Below, piece by piece: positions 18,413 to 25,103 of a stretch of DNA of 64,000 nt; position 1 is the stretch's first letter, and each line of letters opens with the position of its first letter. The translations under genes and the position numbers were made by a program. The DNA is taken from contig CAVPUY010000002.1 in assembly GCA_963709075.1 (NCBI GenBank), positions 62,001-126,000 on the forward strand, read 5' to 3'. The DNA is from Palsa-506 sp963709075 (GTDB lineage: Bacteria > Actinomycetota > Actinomycetes > Streptosporangiales > Streptosporangiaceae). The notes beneath the pieces were generated by a model, which ran no database searches, had not been told where the DNA came from, and saw only the letters and a list, made by a program, of their open reading frames with translations.

Positions 18413-18479
18413 GGCACCTTCGTGCGCAGCCGACGCCGGGGCAAGATTCCACCTGCCTGTGCACCTTCGGGTGACGTCC
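18413..18479 (+). promoter_or_regulatory. repeated two-hairpin leader element, copy D (plus strand)
   Basis: On the plus strand: GGCAC-CTTC-GTGC hairpin (18413-18425), 15 bases, GCAAGATTCCACC, seven bases, GCACC-TTCG-GGTG, ACGTCC. It lies 62 bases upstream of the small gene at 18542 and faces away from copy C, so the 398-base divergent region 18144-18541 holds two back-to-back copies with about 140 bases of featureless sequence between them. Confidence 0.6.
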
Positions 18480-18541
18480 GGCCACCGGGACCACCCGTAG
18501 CGTGCCAGCGAACCACGACTGCGCGGACGAAAGGGACGGGG

Positions 18542-18682
18542 ATGGCTGCTGACTGGATCAATCGCCACATGAATCGACGTCCCGGATGCCAGCGGACTGG
18601 CTTCGGTGAGCGCGAATCGCGGCCTGCCAGTCAGGAAGCTGGCCGGGCACTAGCCGCTGGCAAGGCGGGTGACCTGGCGTGA
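18542..18682 (+). CDS. small ORF, 46 aa, coupled to the next gene
   Basis: ATG 18542 follows GGGACGGGG and opens a 46-codon frame (MAADWINRHMNRRPG at the start, ALAAGKAGDLA at the end). Its TGA overlaps the GTG of the next gene as GTGA, which suggests translational coupling. The product is basic, with no recognised family. It lies directly downstream of element copy D, which would make it the first gene of that leader's transcript. It may be only a leader ORF. Confidence 0.4.
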   Translation: MAADWINRHMNRRPGCQRTGFGERESRPASQEAGRALAAGKAGDLA

Positions 18683-18924
18683 GTTCTTCAGGATCGCCAG
18701 CCCGCTACGAAATCCGTGTCGAGGGCCTCCTGGATAGCCACTGGGAGGCCTGGTTCAGCGGCCTGCAATTCAAAAGCCACGGCGCGCAGACGGTCATCTC
18801 CGGGCTGCTCCCCGATCAGCCCGCGCTACACGGGCTGCTGGCCAAGATCCGCGACCTCGGGCTGTGCCTGATCTCGGTCCGCCAGCTGGGTCCCGATGAA
18901 ACAGAAAAACGGGACCAGCAGTGA
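18679..18924 (+). CDS. small conserved actinobacterial protein, 81 aa
   Basis: 81 residues from GTG 18679: YEIRVEGLLDSHWEAWFSGL, then ISGLLPDQPALHGLLAKIRDLGL and LISVRQL. This pattern is a familiar uncharacterised actinobacterial family that often sits beside regulators or two-component genes; residues predict a beta-alpha-beta ACT/BON-like small domain with the conserved DQxALHGLLxxxRDLGL helix. No function is established that I know of. It is coupled to the preceding small ORF by a GTGA overlap, and followed 58 bases later by the NDH-2 remnant. Confidence 0.7.
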   Translation: MSSSGSPARYEIRVEGLLDSHWEAWFSGLQFKSHGAQTVISGLLPDQPALHGLLAKIRDLGLCLISVRQLGPDETEKRDQQ

Positions 18925-18982
18925 GATGCCGACCGCTCCGGAACCAATAGCCACCGCCAGCAAGGAGCAAGGAGGAAGTCAG

Positions 18983-19138
18983 ATGCACATATTCACCCGA
19001 AGCGGCTGGGGGACCATGGCCACCGGCGAGCCGCCGCGCATCCCGATCGTGGGCGGCGGATTTGCCGGGATGTGCACCGCCCGGCATCTGCGCCGCCGGC
19101 TCCGGCCGACCCCGGGTCCCCCGGTGGCCCGGCCGTGA
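18983..19138 (+). pseudogene. N-terminal remnant of a type II NADH dehydrogenase
   Basis: ATG 18983 has a strong site (AAGGAGGAAGTC). After 16 residues it reads RIPIVGGGFAGMCTARHLRRRL, the FAD-binding N-terminus of NDH-2, but it ends after 51 codons at a TGA (19136). The TGA overlaps the cytochrome b GTG as GTGA. No downstream NDH-2 sequence is present in any frame; cytochrome b takes its place. An internal deletion probably fused the start of ndh to the cytochrome b gene's upstream end. Its translation may now serve only to couple the cytochrome b gene. Confidence 0.6.
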
Positions 19139-20463
19139 ACCGGCCGGCTGCGGGGACGCGGCAGCCCGTTCGTGCTGCGCTGCGGCGAGACCCGGAGGAT
19201 CGCTGGGCTGCCGCGTTCGGGCGGGTCGCCGGGTACTCGTTCGCGGTGGCGGTGGTCACCGGGGTCCTCCTGCTGCCGTTGTTCCGTCCTTCGCTGGCCA
19301 CCCTGGTGTATCACGGCTCATACAGATCGCTGGACGGCGTCACGATGAGCCAGGCATATCAGTCCGTGCTGGCTACCAGCTTCGACGTACGCGGCGGGCT
19401 GCTGATCCGGCAGGTGCACCACTGGTCGGCGGACGTGTTTGTCGCGGCGATATGCCTGCGGCTGCTGCGGGCGTTCTTCCGCGGCCGGTTCTCCGGCCGG
19501 GCGCTGCCGGGCTGGCTGATCTGGGTGGCGCTGCTGCCACTGGGCATTCTGGCGGCCTACACCGGCACCATCTTGCCCGACGACATGCTGTCGGGCGGCA
19601 GCCTCAGCGTGATCACCGGCGTGCTGCTGTCCGTGCCGGTGATCGGGACGCACCTAGTGTTCTGGATCTTCGGCGGTGCCCCTCCCGGGCACCAGATCAT
19701 CGGCCGCGACTACTGGGTGCACATCCTCGTCCTCCCGGCCCTGACCGGCGCGTTGCTCCTGCTGAGCTTCCGGCCGTCGCTGCGGTGGCCGCGCCGGGTG
19801 CGGCCCGATCCGCTGCTGCTGTTCACCTGCGCGGCGCTGGTCCTGTCCGGCACGATTGCGCAGATCAACCCGGCGTGGCTGTACGGGCCGTATCAGCCGG
19901 GCAGCATCAGCGCCGGCGCGGCGCCGGACTGGTACATGGGTTTCCTCGACGGCGCGCTGCGGATCATGCCGGCCTGGGAGCTGTCGATAGCCGGACATCC
20001 GCTGGCCCTCGACGTGCTCGTGCCCGGGCTCCTTGTGCCCGGTGCGTTCTTCGCCTTGCTGGCGGCGTATCCGCTGCTCGAACGCAGGCTCGCCGCCGAC
20101 GAGGGCCTGCACCACGTCCTGGACCGCCGCCCACGCGACGCGGCCACCCGCACCGCGGCCGGTGCCGCTGGGATCACCTTCTACGGGGTGCTGTGGGCCG
20201 CGGCGGCTAACGACCAGATCGCCTACCACCTCCATCTGGACCTCTACTCCGTCACATGGTTCTTCCGGATCGCCGTGATCGTCGGCCCGCCGCTGGCATA
20301 CACCCTCACCCAGCGGATCTGCCTCGGCCTGACCCGCCGCGAGCGCGACGAAACCGAGCACGGACGTCCCACCGGGCGGATCGTGATGACCCCTGACGGC
20401 GGCTTCAGCGAGATCACCGAGCCGGCCGACCTGGGTGCCGGGCGTGCTGGCGCGAATACGTGA
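19135..20463 (+). CDS. QcrB-like cytochrome b lacking two heme ligands
   Basis: 442 residues with cytochrome b features: RQVHHWSADVFVAA (helix B), LPDDMLSG, YWVHILVLP (helix D) and the quinol-site motif PDWYMGF (PEWY equivalent, about residue 273), with eight or so hydrophobic helices. In actinobacterial QcrB the helix-B pair is HH followed by His 14 residues after the first; here that position (about 109) is Arg. The helix-D partner 14-15 residues after His196 is Leu/Ser. Both second histidines, the heme bH ligands, are therefore missing while the bL pair remains. No Rieske or cytochrome c gene is adjacent. It starts at GTG 19135, overlapping the NDH-2 remnant. Confidence 0.8.
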   Translation: MNRPAAGTRQPVRAALRRDPEDRWAAAFGRVAGYSFAVAVVTGVLLLPLFRPSLATLVYHGSYRSLDGVTMSQAYQSVLATSFDVRGGLLIRQVHHWSADVFVAAICLRLLRAFFRGRFSGRALPGWLIWVALLPLGILAAYTGTILPDDMLSGGSLSVITGVLLSVPVIGTHLVFWIFGGAPPGHQIIGRDYWVHILVLPALTGALLLLSFRPSLRWPRRVRPDPLLLFTCAALVLSGTIAQINPAWLYGPYQPGSISAGAAPDWYMGFLDGALRIMPAWELSIAGHPLALDVLVPGLLVPGAFFALLAAYPLLERRLAADEGLHHVLDRRPRDAATRTAAGAAGITFYGVLWAAAANDQIAYHLHLDLYSVTWFFRIAVIVGPPLAYTLTQRICLGLTRRERDETEHGRPTGRIVMTPDGGFSEITEPADLGAGRAGANT

Positions 20464-20574
20464 ACCAGGGGTGCTTCATCCGCCCTGCAGGAATCCGGGC
20501 CAGGTTTCCTGGCTGGCCCAGGCCCGGCTCAGGCCGCGGCTCGCACGACAGATCCCGGAAGGAGGCCCGATGTC

Positions 20575-21471
20575 ATGGACGGGTCGAGCTCGATCGTTGT
20601 CGACATGCCCATCATGATTCTGATTGCCCTGTTCACAGGCATAGCCCTGCCTTTCATCGCTCCCAGCCGGTCCGGGCGCAGCCACGCCGGGGGGCGGCTG
20701 GCACGCGCAGATGCGCTGAAGCGGATCAGCGCCGCCAGGCGGAAGGCCCGGCCGCCGAAACCCGGCGCCATTAACGCCGCCCCCGTCGAATACCTGTACG
20801 TTCCCTGCGCCCGCATCCGCGGCCACGGCTACCCGGCCGAGACGCTCCGCTGGGTCCAGGAGGTGCCGATCGTCAAGAAGACCGCAAAGTGGATCTACTA
20901 CACCAGCGACACCTGGGACCGAAACGAGGCCGTTGTCAGCCCTGGCCGCATCAGCCGCCAAGAGTTCGAGGCCGACACCCGGTGCCACGAGAACTGCTCG
21001 AGGGATATCGCCGCTGGCCAGGTATGCGCTCCGCACGGCCGCGGGCACCGACACTGCGTGCATTTCCTGGCCCCGGGCCGTCAATGCTACGCGCCCGGCG
21101 GCTGCGGGAAAGACTGCCCGGCAGACACCCGCGGCTTGCGCTGCGCAAAGCACGGTTACACGTGGGAGCACTGCCCACACGGGGAAGATCCGTGTCGTCA
21201 CGGCTACCCGGCCGGCGTGATCCCGATTCCCGGTGACCGCCCCCGCTCCGGACCGGCAGGCCGACAATTCTCCGCCACCCGCGAGGCTGCCGAAGCCGGC
21301 CTGTACCCAGGGGAATGCGGGCGAGCTGAACGGGCCGCACGGGAAGCACCACCCATCAAGGAGCTGCGCCGCGCCATGGCCGACGCTCACCCCGACCGTG
21401 GCGGCACGGCTGACCAGTTCATCGAAGCGCACCGCCGGTACCAGACGGCGCTTCGGCCCGCGCGACGGTAA
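20575..21471 (+). CDS. membrane-anchored Cys/His-rich protein with C-terminal J-like domain
   Basis: 298 residues. The N-terminus has one hydrophobic helix (about residues 9-28, IMILIALFTGIALPFIAP). Residues 135-215 are strikingly rich in Cys and His (RCHENCSRD, CAPHGRGHRHC, CYAPGGCGKDC, CAKHGYTWEHCPHGEDPC), suggesting several zinc sites. The C-terminal 45 residues contain IKELRRAMADAHPDRGGT followed by FIEAHRRYQTAL, which is helix II-HPD-helix III of a J domain, so the protein may recruit DnaK. The start is ATG 20575 with GGAGG nine bases upstream. Function is unknown; its 3' end overlaps the deaminase gene on the other strand by about 50 bases. Confidence 0.65.
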   Translation: MDGSSSIVVDMPIMILIALFTGIALPFIAPSRSGRSHAGGRLARADALKRISAARRKARPPKPGAINAAPVEYLYVPCARIRGHGYPAETLRWVQEVPIVKKTAKWIYYTSDTWDRNEAVVSPGRISRQEFEADTRCHENCSRDIAAGQVCAPHGRGHRHCVHFLAPGRQCYAPGGCGKDCPADTRGLRCAKHGYTWEHCPHGEDPCRHGYPAGVIPIPGDRPRSGPAGRQFSATREAAEAGLYPGECGRAERAAREAPPIKELRRAMADAHPDRGGTADQFIEAHRRYQTALRPARR

Positions 21472-21958
21472 CCTGCTCATCTGGCCGGCGCGGGCGCCCG
21501 TCAGAGCCGCCCCTGGCCTGGGCGCGGCAGTAGCTCCGCCGAGTCTCGCCCGCTGCGCTTGCGGCGTTCCCGCCCGAGTAAGCGGCCACCCCGGAGAGAA
21601 ACAGCAGGCTGGCGACGACGACCCATTCCGTCTCGATCCCGCCGGGGTCCTGGTAGCTGTCCTCATCCGATGGGTCCGGGGCGATGAAGGAAACGCTGCC
21701 CACGCCGGTGAATGCACACGCTGCCGCGCACATCTGGCACGGCCGGTGCGAAGACCACAAGGTCAGGCGGCCAAGCTCGGTCCCGGTTGCAACGGCGGCG
21801 AGGGCATTCATCTCGGCATGCGCGATGGGCGTGCGCTGCAGCCGGTCAGTCCCGCCCGCAGAATCGTAGGCCGGTTGCGGCCCTTCATCAGGCCGAGTCC
21901 GCGCGTTCGTGGCAGCAACCGCATTGCCGACACCGGCACTTCGCGCCCGCAGCGGCAA
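21419..21958 (-). CDS. cytidine/guanine-type nucleoside deaminase, possibly N-terminally shortened
   Basis: Up to 179 residues with the zinc-deaminase signature: IAHAEMNALAAV (zinc His and catalytic Glu) and HRPCQMCAAACAF (PCxxC zinc cysteines), as in tRNA adenosine/guanine deaminase-like proteins. The C-terminal segment after IETEWVVVAS contains a hydrophobic run and is less familiar. About 40-50 residues normally found before the HAE motif (first strands and helix) are hard to recognise, and the only start found, ATG 21958, lies 64 bases from the divergent DUF1801 gene, so it may be truncated. The nucleobase substrate is not predictable. Confidence 0.7.
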   Translation of the reverse strand: MPLRARSAGVGNAVAATNARTRPDEGPQPAYDSAGGTDRLQRTPIAHAEMNALAAVATGTELGRLTLWSSHRPCQMCAAACAFTGVGSVSFIAPDPSDEDSYQDPGGIETEWVVVASLLFLSGVAAYSGGNAASAAGETRRSYCRAQARGGSDGRPRRPDEQVTVARAEAPSGTGGALR

Positions 21959-22022
21959 CTGTGGATGGACTCGGGGCCGCGGCCGGCCGACGCGTCAGCG
22001 CGGACGGCCGTAGCATGCGATC

Positions 22023-22385
22023 GTGTACAGCGATGCAGAGGACGTGGACGGCTATCTGGCCCGGGTGCCGGAGGGGCGGCGCGCTGTCCTGAGCGAAATG
22101 CGGGACGCGTGCCGGAGCCTGCTTAGGGGCTTTGATGAGTCCATGCGTTACGGGATGCCTGCCTACAGCCGTAATGGGTTCACCGAGGTCGGCTGGGCCA
22201 GCCAGCAGCGGTACATCTCCCTGTACGTGATGCGCGGCGACGTCCTGGATGCTTATCGCGGCCAGGTCGCGCACCTTAGCGTGGGCAAGGGATGCATCCG
22301 GTACCGCAATCCCGCGGCGGTCGACTTCGCGGTTGTCCGGTCGATACTCACGGCGGTCGCAGCGAGCCGCGGGCGTGTCTGCTGA
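22023..22385 (+). CDS. DUF1801 (YdhG-like) protein
   Basis: 120 residues, DUF1801 family. YLARVPEGRRAVLSEMRDACR, ESMRYGMPAYSRNG and the C-terminal VGKGCIRYRNP match the family, a small alpha/beta fold of unknown role related to iron-chaperone frataxin-like YdhG proteins. GTG 22023 or an ATG-like start nearby is used; the gene begins 64 bases from the divergent deaminase. The following 229 bases to 22614 show no gene. Confidence 0.8.
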   Translation: MYSDAEDVDGYLARVPEGRRAVLSEMRDACRSLLRGFDESMRYGMPAYSRNGFTEVGWASQQRYISLYVMRGDVLDAYRGQVAHLSVGKGCIRYRNPAAVDFAVVRSILTAVAASRGRVC

Positions 22386-22614
22386 ACGGATCCCGTTGCC
22401 GGTACCCGTTCGCGCTGCGCGGCCTGACCGGATGGTGCGTTGACGCTGAGGACGCGGATGTGAAGTCCTGCGTGACCGGGCGGGTTCTACGGGACCGGAT
22501 CCGGTTCAGCGGAGGGTTGATGGACAGGCCCGGCAGCGGGCTGCGAGCCTGGAGTCCGGGCGAGTTTCCGGCACTGAGCACGGCGCTGAAGCGCGGAAGA
22601 CCGGGAGGGCAACC

Positions 22615-23154
22615 ATGGACGGCAAGGATCTGCGCGCCGTGCAGCAGCCTCTCAAGGACGGCTACCGCCAGAATCCCCGGGAAGCGGTAGTCACCTTGCG
22701 GGCGCTCGGTCATCTCGGGGGCCAGGCCATCACCTGCTCGGTGGCCACCGGCAAGGCGCTTGCCGAGGCGGGCCTGCACCCGGCCACAGGCGGGGACGGC
22801 TCGCTGGCCTGCTCCGGAGACATGCTCTTGCAGGCGCTGGTAGCGTGCGCGGGTGTCACGCTGCAGGCCGTGGCCGCCTCGCTGCAGATCCCGGTAGCCG
22901 GGGGAACCGTCAGCGCCGAGGGTGACCTGGACTTCCGCGGAACACTGGCGGTGAGCAAGGACGCGCCGGTGGGATTCCGGTCTATCCGGCTGGCCTTCGA
23001 TCTGGACACCGATGCCAGCGCCGGGCAGATCGAAACGCTGCTCCGCCTGACCGAACGCTACTGCGTGGTCTACCAGACGCTGGCTCACCCGGCAGGGATG
23101 GCAATATCAGGCACCAAAGCGGGCGCCGCCAGCCGTCCGAGCGCAGGCGGCTAG
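22615..23154 (+). CDS. OsmC-family protein
   Basis: 179 residues. CSGDMLLQALVACAGVTLQAVA carries the peroxidatic-type cysteine of the OsmC/Ohr family, and the N-terminal beta-rich part (AITCSVATG) and C-terminal ALRLTERYCVVYQTLAHP helix with the second conserved cysteine complete the fold. Members reduce organic hydroperoxides with thiols, although this YhfA/OsmC-like branch is not well defined. ATG 22615 is the start. Its 3' end overlaps the C-terminal extension of the convergent MarR gene by about 48 bases. Confidence 0.85.
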   Translation: MDGKDLRAVQQPLKDGYRQNPREAVVTLRALGHLGGQAITCSVATGKALAEAGLHPATGGDGSLACSGDMLLQALVACAGVTLQAVAASLQIPVAGGTVSAEGDLDFRGTLAVSKDAPVGFRSIRLAFDLDTDASAGQIETLLRLTERYCVVYQTLAHPAGMAISGTKAGAASRPSAGG

Positions 23155-23630
23155 CAACCCACACCAACTACCCGGCCGGCGGCATGACCGGTGATGCGGT
23201 GGCCCGTGCAGGGGTTCGGGCGGCCCTGCGGCGATTTCGGCGGTCCGGCCGAGGATCTTGGCGAGCAGGTTCAGCAGGTGGGCTCGTTCGTCGCGGGTGA
23301 GGACGGACAAGATGTGGCGCTCGATGGTACGGATGCCGGGAAGCAGCTGGTCGGTGGTGGCGCGGCCGTCGGGGGTGATCTCGATGAGGACATTGCGCCG
23401 GTCGGCGGGGTTGGGGATGCGGCGGATCCAGCCGCGGCGTTCGAGCAGGTCGAGGGTGGCGGTCATGGTGGCGGAGGCGATGAGGACCCGGTCGCTGACC
23501 TGCGAGGGGGGCAGCCGGGGTGGCTGCCCCGTCGATGACGGCCAGCGCCGTCGCGGCGGCCTGCGTTACGCCGAAGGTCGCGGCAATGTGCCGGTCGAGC
23601 TCGCCCAGCAGGGCTCGCTCTCCGGCCTGG
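23107..23630 (-). CDS. MarR family regulator, frameshifted
   Basis: Two frames carry one MarR protein. The N-terminal part reads ERALLGELDRHIAATFGVTQ, AAATALAVIDG; the C-terminal part reads LPPSQVSDRVLIASATMTAT, LDLLERRGWIRRIPNPADRR (recognition helix and wing) and ILSVLTRDERAHLLNLLAKI. The switch lies near 23515-23525, next to a run of six G and a run of four G, so one base is missing relative to an intact gene. A sequencing slip in the homopolymer is quite possible. The stop at 23107 leaves a 40-residue tail that is not family-like. No good start is seen; CTG/GTG options lie near 23630, right after the next gene's stop. Confidence 0.65.
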
Positions 23631-23631
23631 T

Positions 23632-23808
23632 TCAGACATCCGTGAAGATCTCGATCCGCGGCGCTCCCTCGACCCCGCCGGCCTGCATTCCGGCACGCAG
23701 GGCCGGGTCGTGAGCGAAGCTGCCGGCCTGCTCCGCGGTGGGAAAGTCGTGGGTGATGAACAGGTCACGGCCGTCCTCTGGCATCCGCATCACCCGGTGC
23801 GCGGTGCA
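23632..23808 (-). CDS. C-terminal part of an ABM/cyclase-like small protein
   Basis: This frame reads CTAHRVMRMPEDGRDLFITH, DFPTAEQAGSFAHDPALRAG and ends RIEIFTDV, matching the C-terminal two thirds of a small dimeric alpha/beta-barrel family (antibiotic-biosynthesis-monooxygenase-like) often coded beside MarR regulators in actinobacteria. The N-terminal strand and a start are not visible; codons upstream of 23808 are not family-like, so it is truncated or frameshifted. It reads into the MarR gene in the same direction. Confidence 0.5.
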   Translation of the reverse strand, partial: CTAHRVMRMPEDGRDLFITHDFPTAEQAGSFAHDPALRAGMQAGGVEGAPRIEIFTDV

Positions 23809-24060
23809 TCCGTGCCGAAGGTCTCCCCTCCCTGAGCGGAGGCTGCCCGCCTCCATGCCGTCCGGCGTCCGAGCCGGGACCGGACGTTGATCACGCACTG
23901 TGAGGTGTGGCCGCCCCGCGGCCGCCTGCCCCCGGTTACCCGGCCTAAGGCTGGTGCTTGGCAGGAATTAGGGCATTCGTACGATCCGCGCACCCGGGTC
24001 TTACGGCGATGCTCAAGATACGACCGAAGAGCCGGTCGCTGACAAGAGAGGAGCATCGCA

Positions 24061-24174
24061 ATGACGGCAATTACGCGGATCGTGCGGCGCGTAGCCAGCG
24101 TGGTGGACGAAATGAACTACGCGCAGCGCAGGAGCATGGAACTGTTCCTGGGCCGCGGCGAAAACCGGCGATAG
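24061..24174 (+). CDS. 37-aa conserved small protein (EMNYAQRR motif)
   Basis: ATG 24061 is preceded by GAGAGGAGC. The product is MTAITRIVRRVASVVDEMNY followed by AQRRSMELFLGRGENRR. The segment DEMNYAQRR with a basic amphipathic N-terminal helix recurs in small proteins of other actinobacteria as I remember them, so I believe it is a real short gene. There is no known function. Nothing else is evident in the 250 bases upstream. Confidence 0.5.
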   Translation: MTAITRIVRRVASVVDEMNYAQRRSMELFLGRGENRR

Positions 24175-24344
24175 GCAGAAGGAGCAGCCCTTCATCGCCG
24201 CGTCTTTCTCAGGCCCGAAAATCCAACGCATACCGGGCGGTAAGCACGAGGCCAGCGCCGCGGGCAGCGTGGCCGGAGTTCGGTCCGCTTTCAGCCCCGG
24301 CCGCTGGCCTGTGCTGTAGGCCGGTAGCCGGCCGCGTGGGATCC

Positions 24345-24845
24345 TCATCCGCCGCCCGGGCCGGGGACGTCGCAGAGGTTGGCGAGCACCATGCCGTCGG
24401 CGTCTATGGGCAGGGCCCATGTCTGGAGGCCGGTTATCCCGTCGGCGTGGATGCCGCCGTGCTTTTGCGCCCCTTCGACTGCGGTGGTGGTCTGCGGGCC
24501 GTAAAGGCCGTCGACGGCGAGCACCGGGTTGGAGCCGGGCGCGAAGCTGCCGCGTCCCTCGTTCAGCGCGGTCTGCAGCTTCTCGACTACCGATCCGTGA
24601 GATCCGCTGGCCAGGGTTGGTGGCTGTGCGCCGTCGCCGCCGAGCGCTGCCCAGGTGGCGGGCCCGACGATGCCGTCGACGGTCAGGTGGCTGTCGCGCT
24701 GGAATTGCTCGACGGCAGTCTTGGTCACCGGGCCGAAGATGCCGTCGATCTGCTTGTCGCTCAGGGTCCGGCGGACAAGGAGGTACTGTGCCCAGCGGAC
24801 GGTGGGTCCCTTCGAGCCTTCTGAGATGGTCGCGGGAGTGGTCAT
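24345..24845 (-). CDS. peptidoglycan-binding protein with two PGRP-type repeats
   Basis: 166 residues, consisting of two peptidoglycan-binding (PG_binding_1) domains. The first reads VRWAQYLLVRRTLSDKQIDG, IFGPVTKTAVEQFQRDSHL and DGIVGPATWAAL; the second reads VVEKLQTALNEG, DGLYGPQTTTAVEGAQKHGG and DGITGLQTW. There is no signal peptide, lipobox or catalytic domain, so it may act intracellularly, be a phage-like fragment or leave by another route. ATG 24845 is the start. Standalone binding modules like this also occur as phage-lysin relics. Confidence 0.85.
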   Translation of the reverse strand: MTTPATISEGSKGPTVRWAQYLLVRRTLSDKQIDGIFGPVTKTAVEQFQRDSHLTVDGIVGPATWAALGGDGAQPPTLASGSHGSVVEKLQTALNEGRGSFAPGSNPVLAVDGLYGPQTTTAVEGAQKHGGIHADGITGLQTWALPIDADGMVLANLCDVPGPGGG

Positions 24846-25103
24846 GGCCGGCTCCGATCCTCGATTGTCAGGCCAGGGACCGCAGGGTCCCGGGCAAACT
24901 TCGGCAGGTCTGTCCCAGCTGCCGTCATAGACCCAGAGCGGCTGGCGCCGTGCTTGATACGTCCGCTGCCTGACCGGTTCTGCCGCGGCGGCCGGCGCGG
25001 CCCGGCGACGGCCCGGCGGCAGCCCGGCGGACCCTTGCGGTTGCGCGCCCGGGCGAGCCCGCGGAGAGTCACGAACCGGCGCCCGCTGCCGGCATCCGGC
25101 CGC

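Noticed and set aside
18209..18479. Inverted copies C and D as terminal repeats of a small transposon (MITE)
   Set aside because: Copies A and B are single and not paired, no target duplication is seen, and every copy keeps the same distance and orientation to a start codon; a leader element explains this better, though a MITE is not fully excluded.
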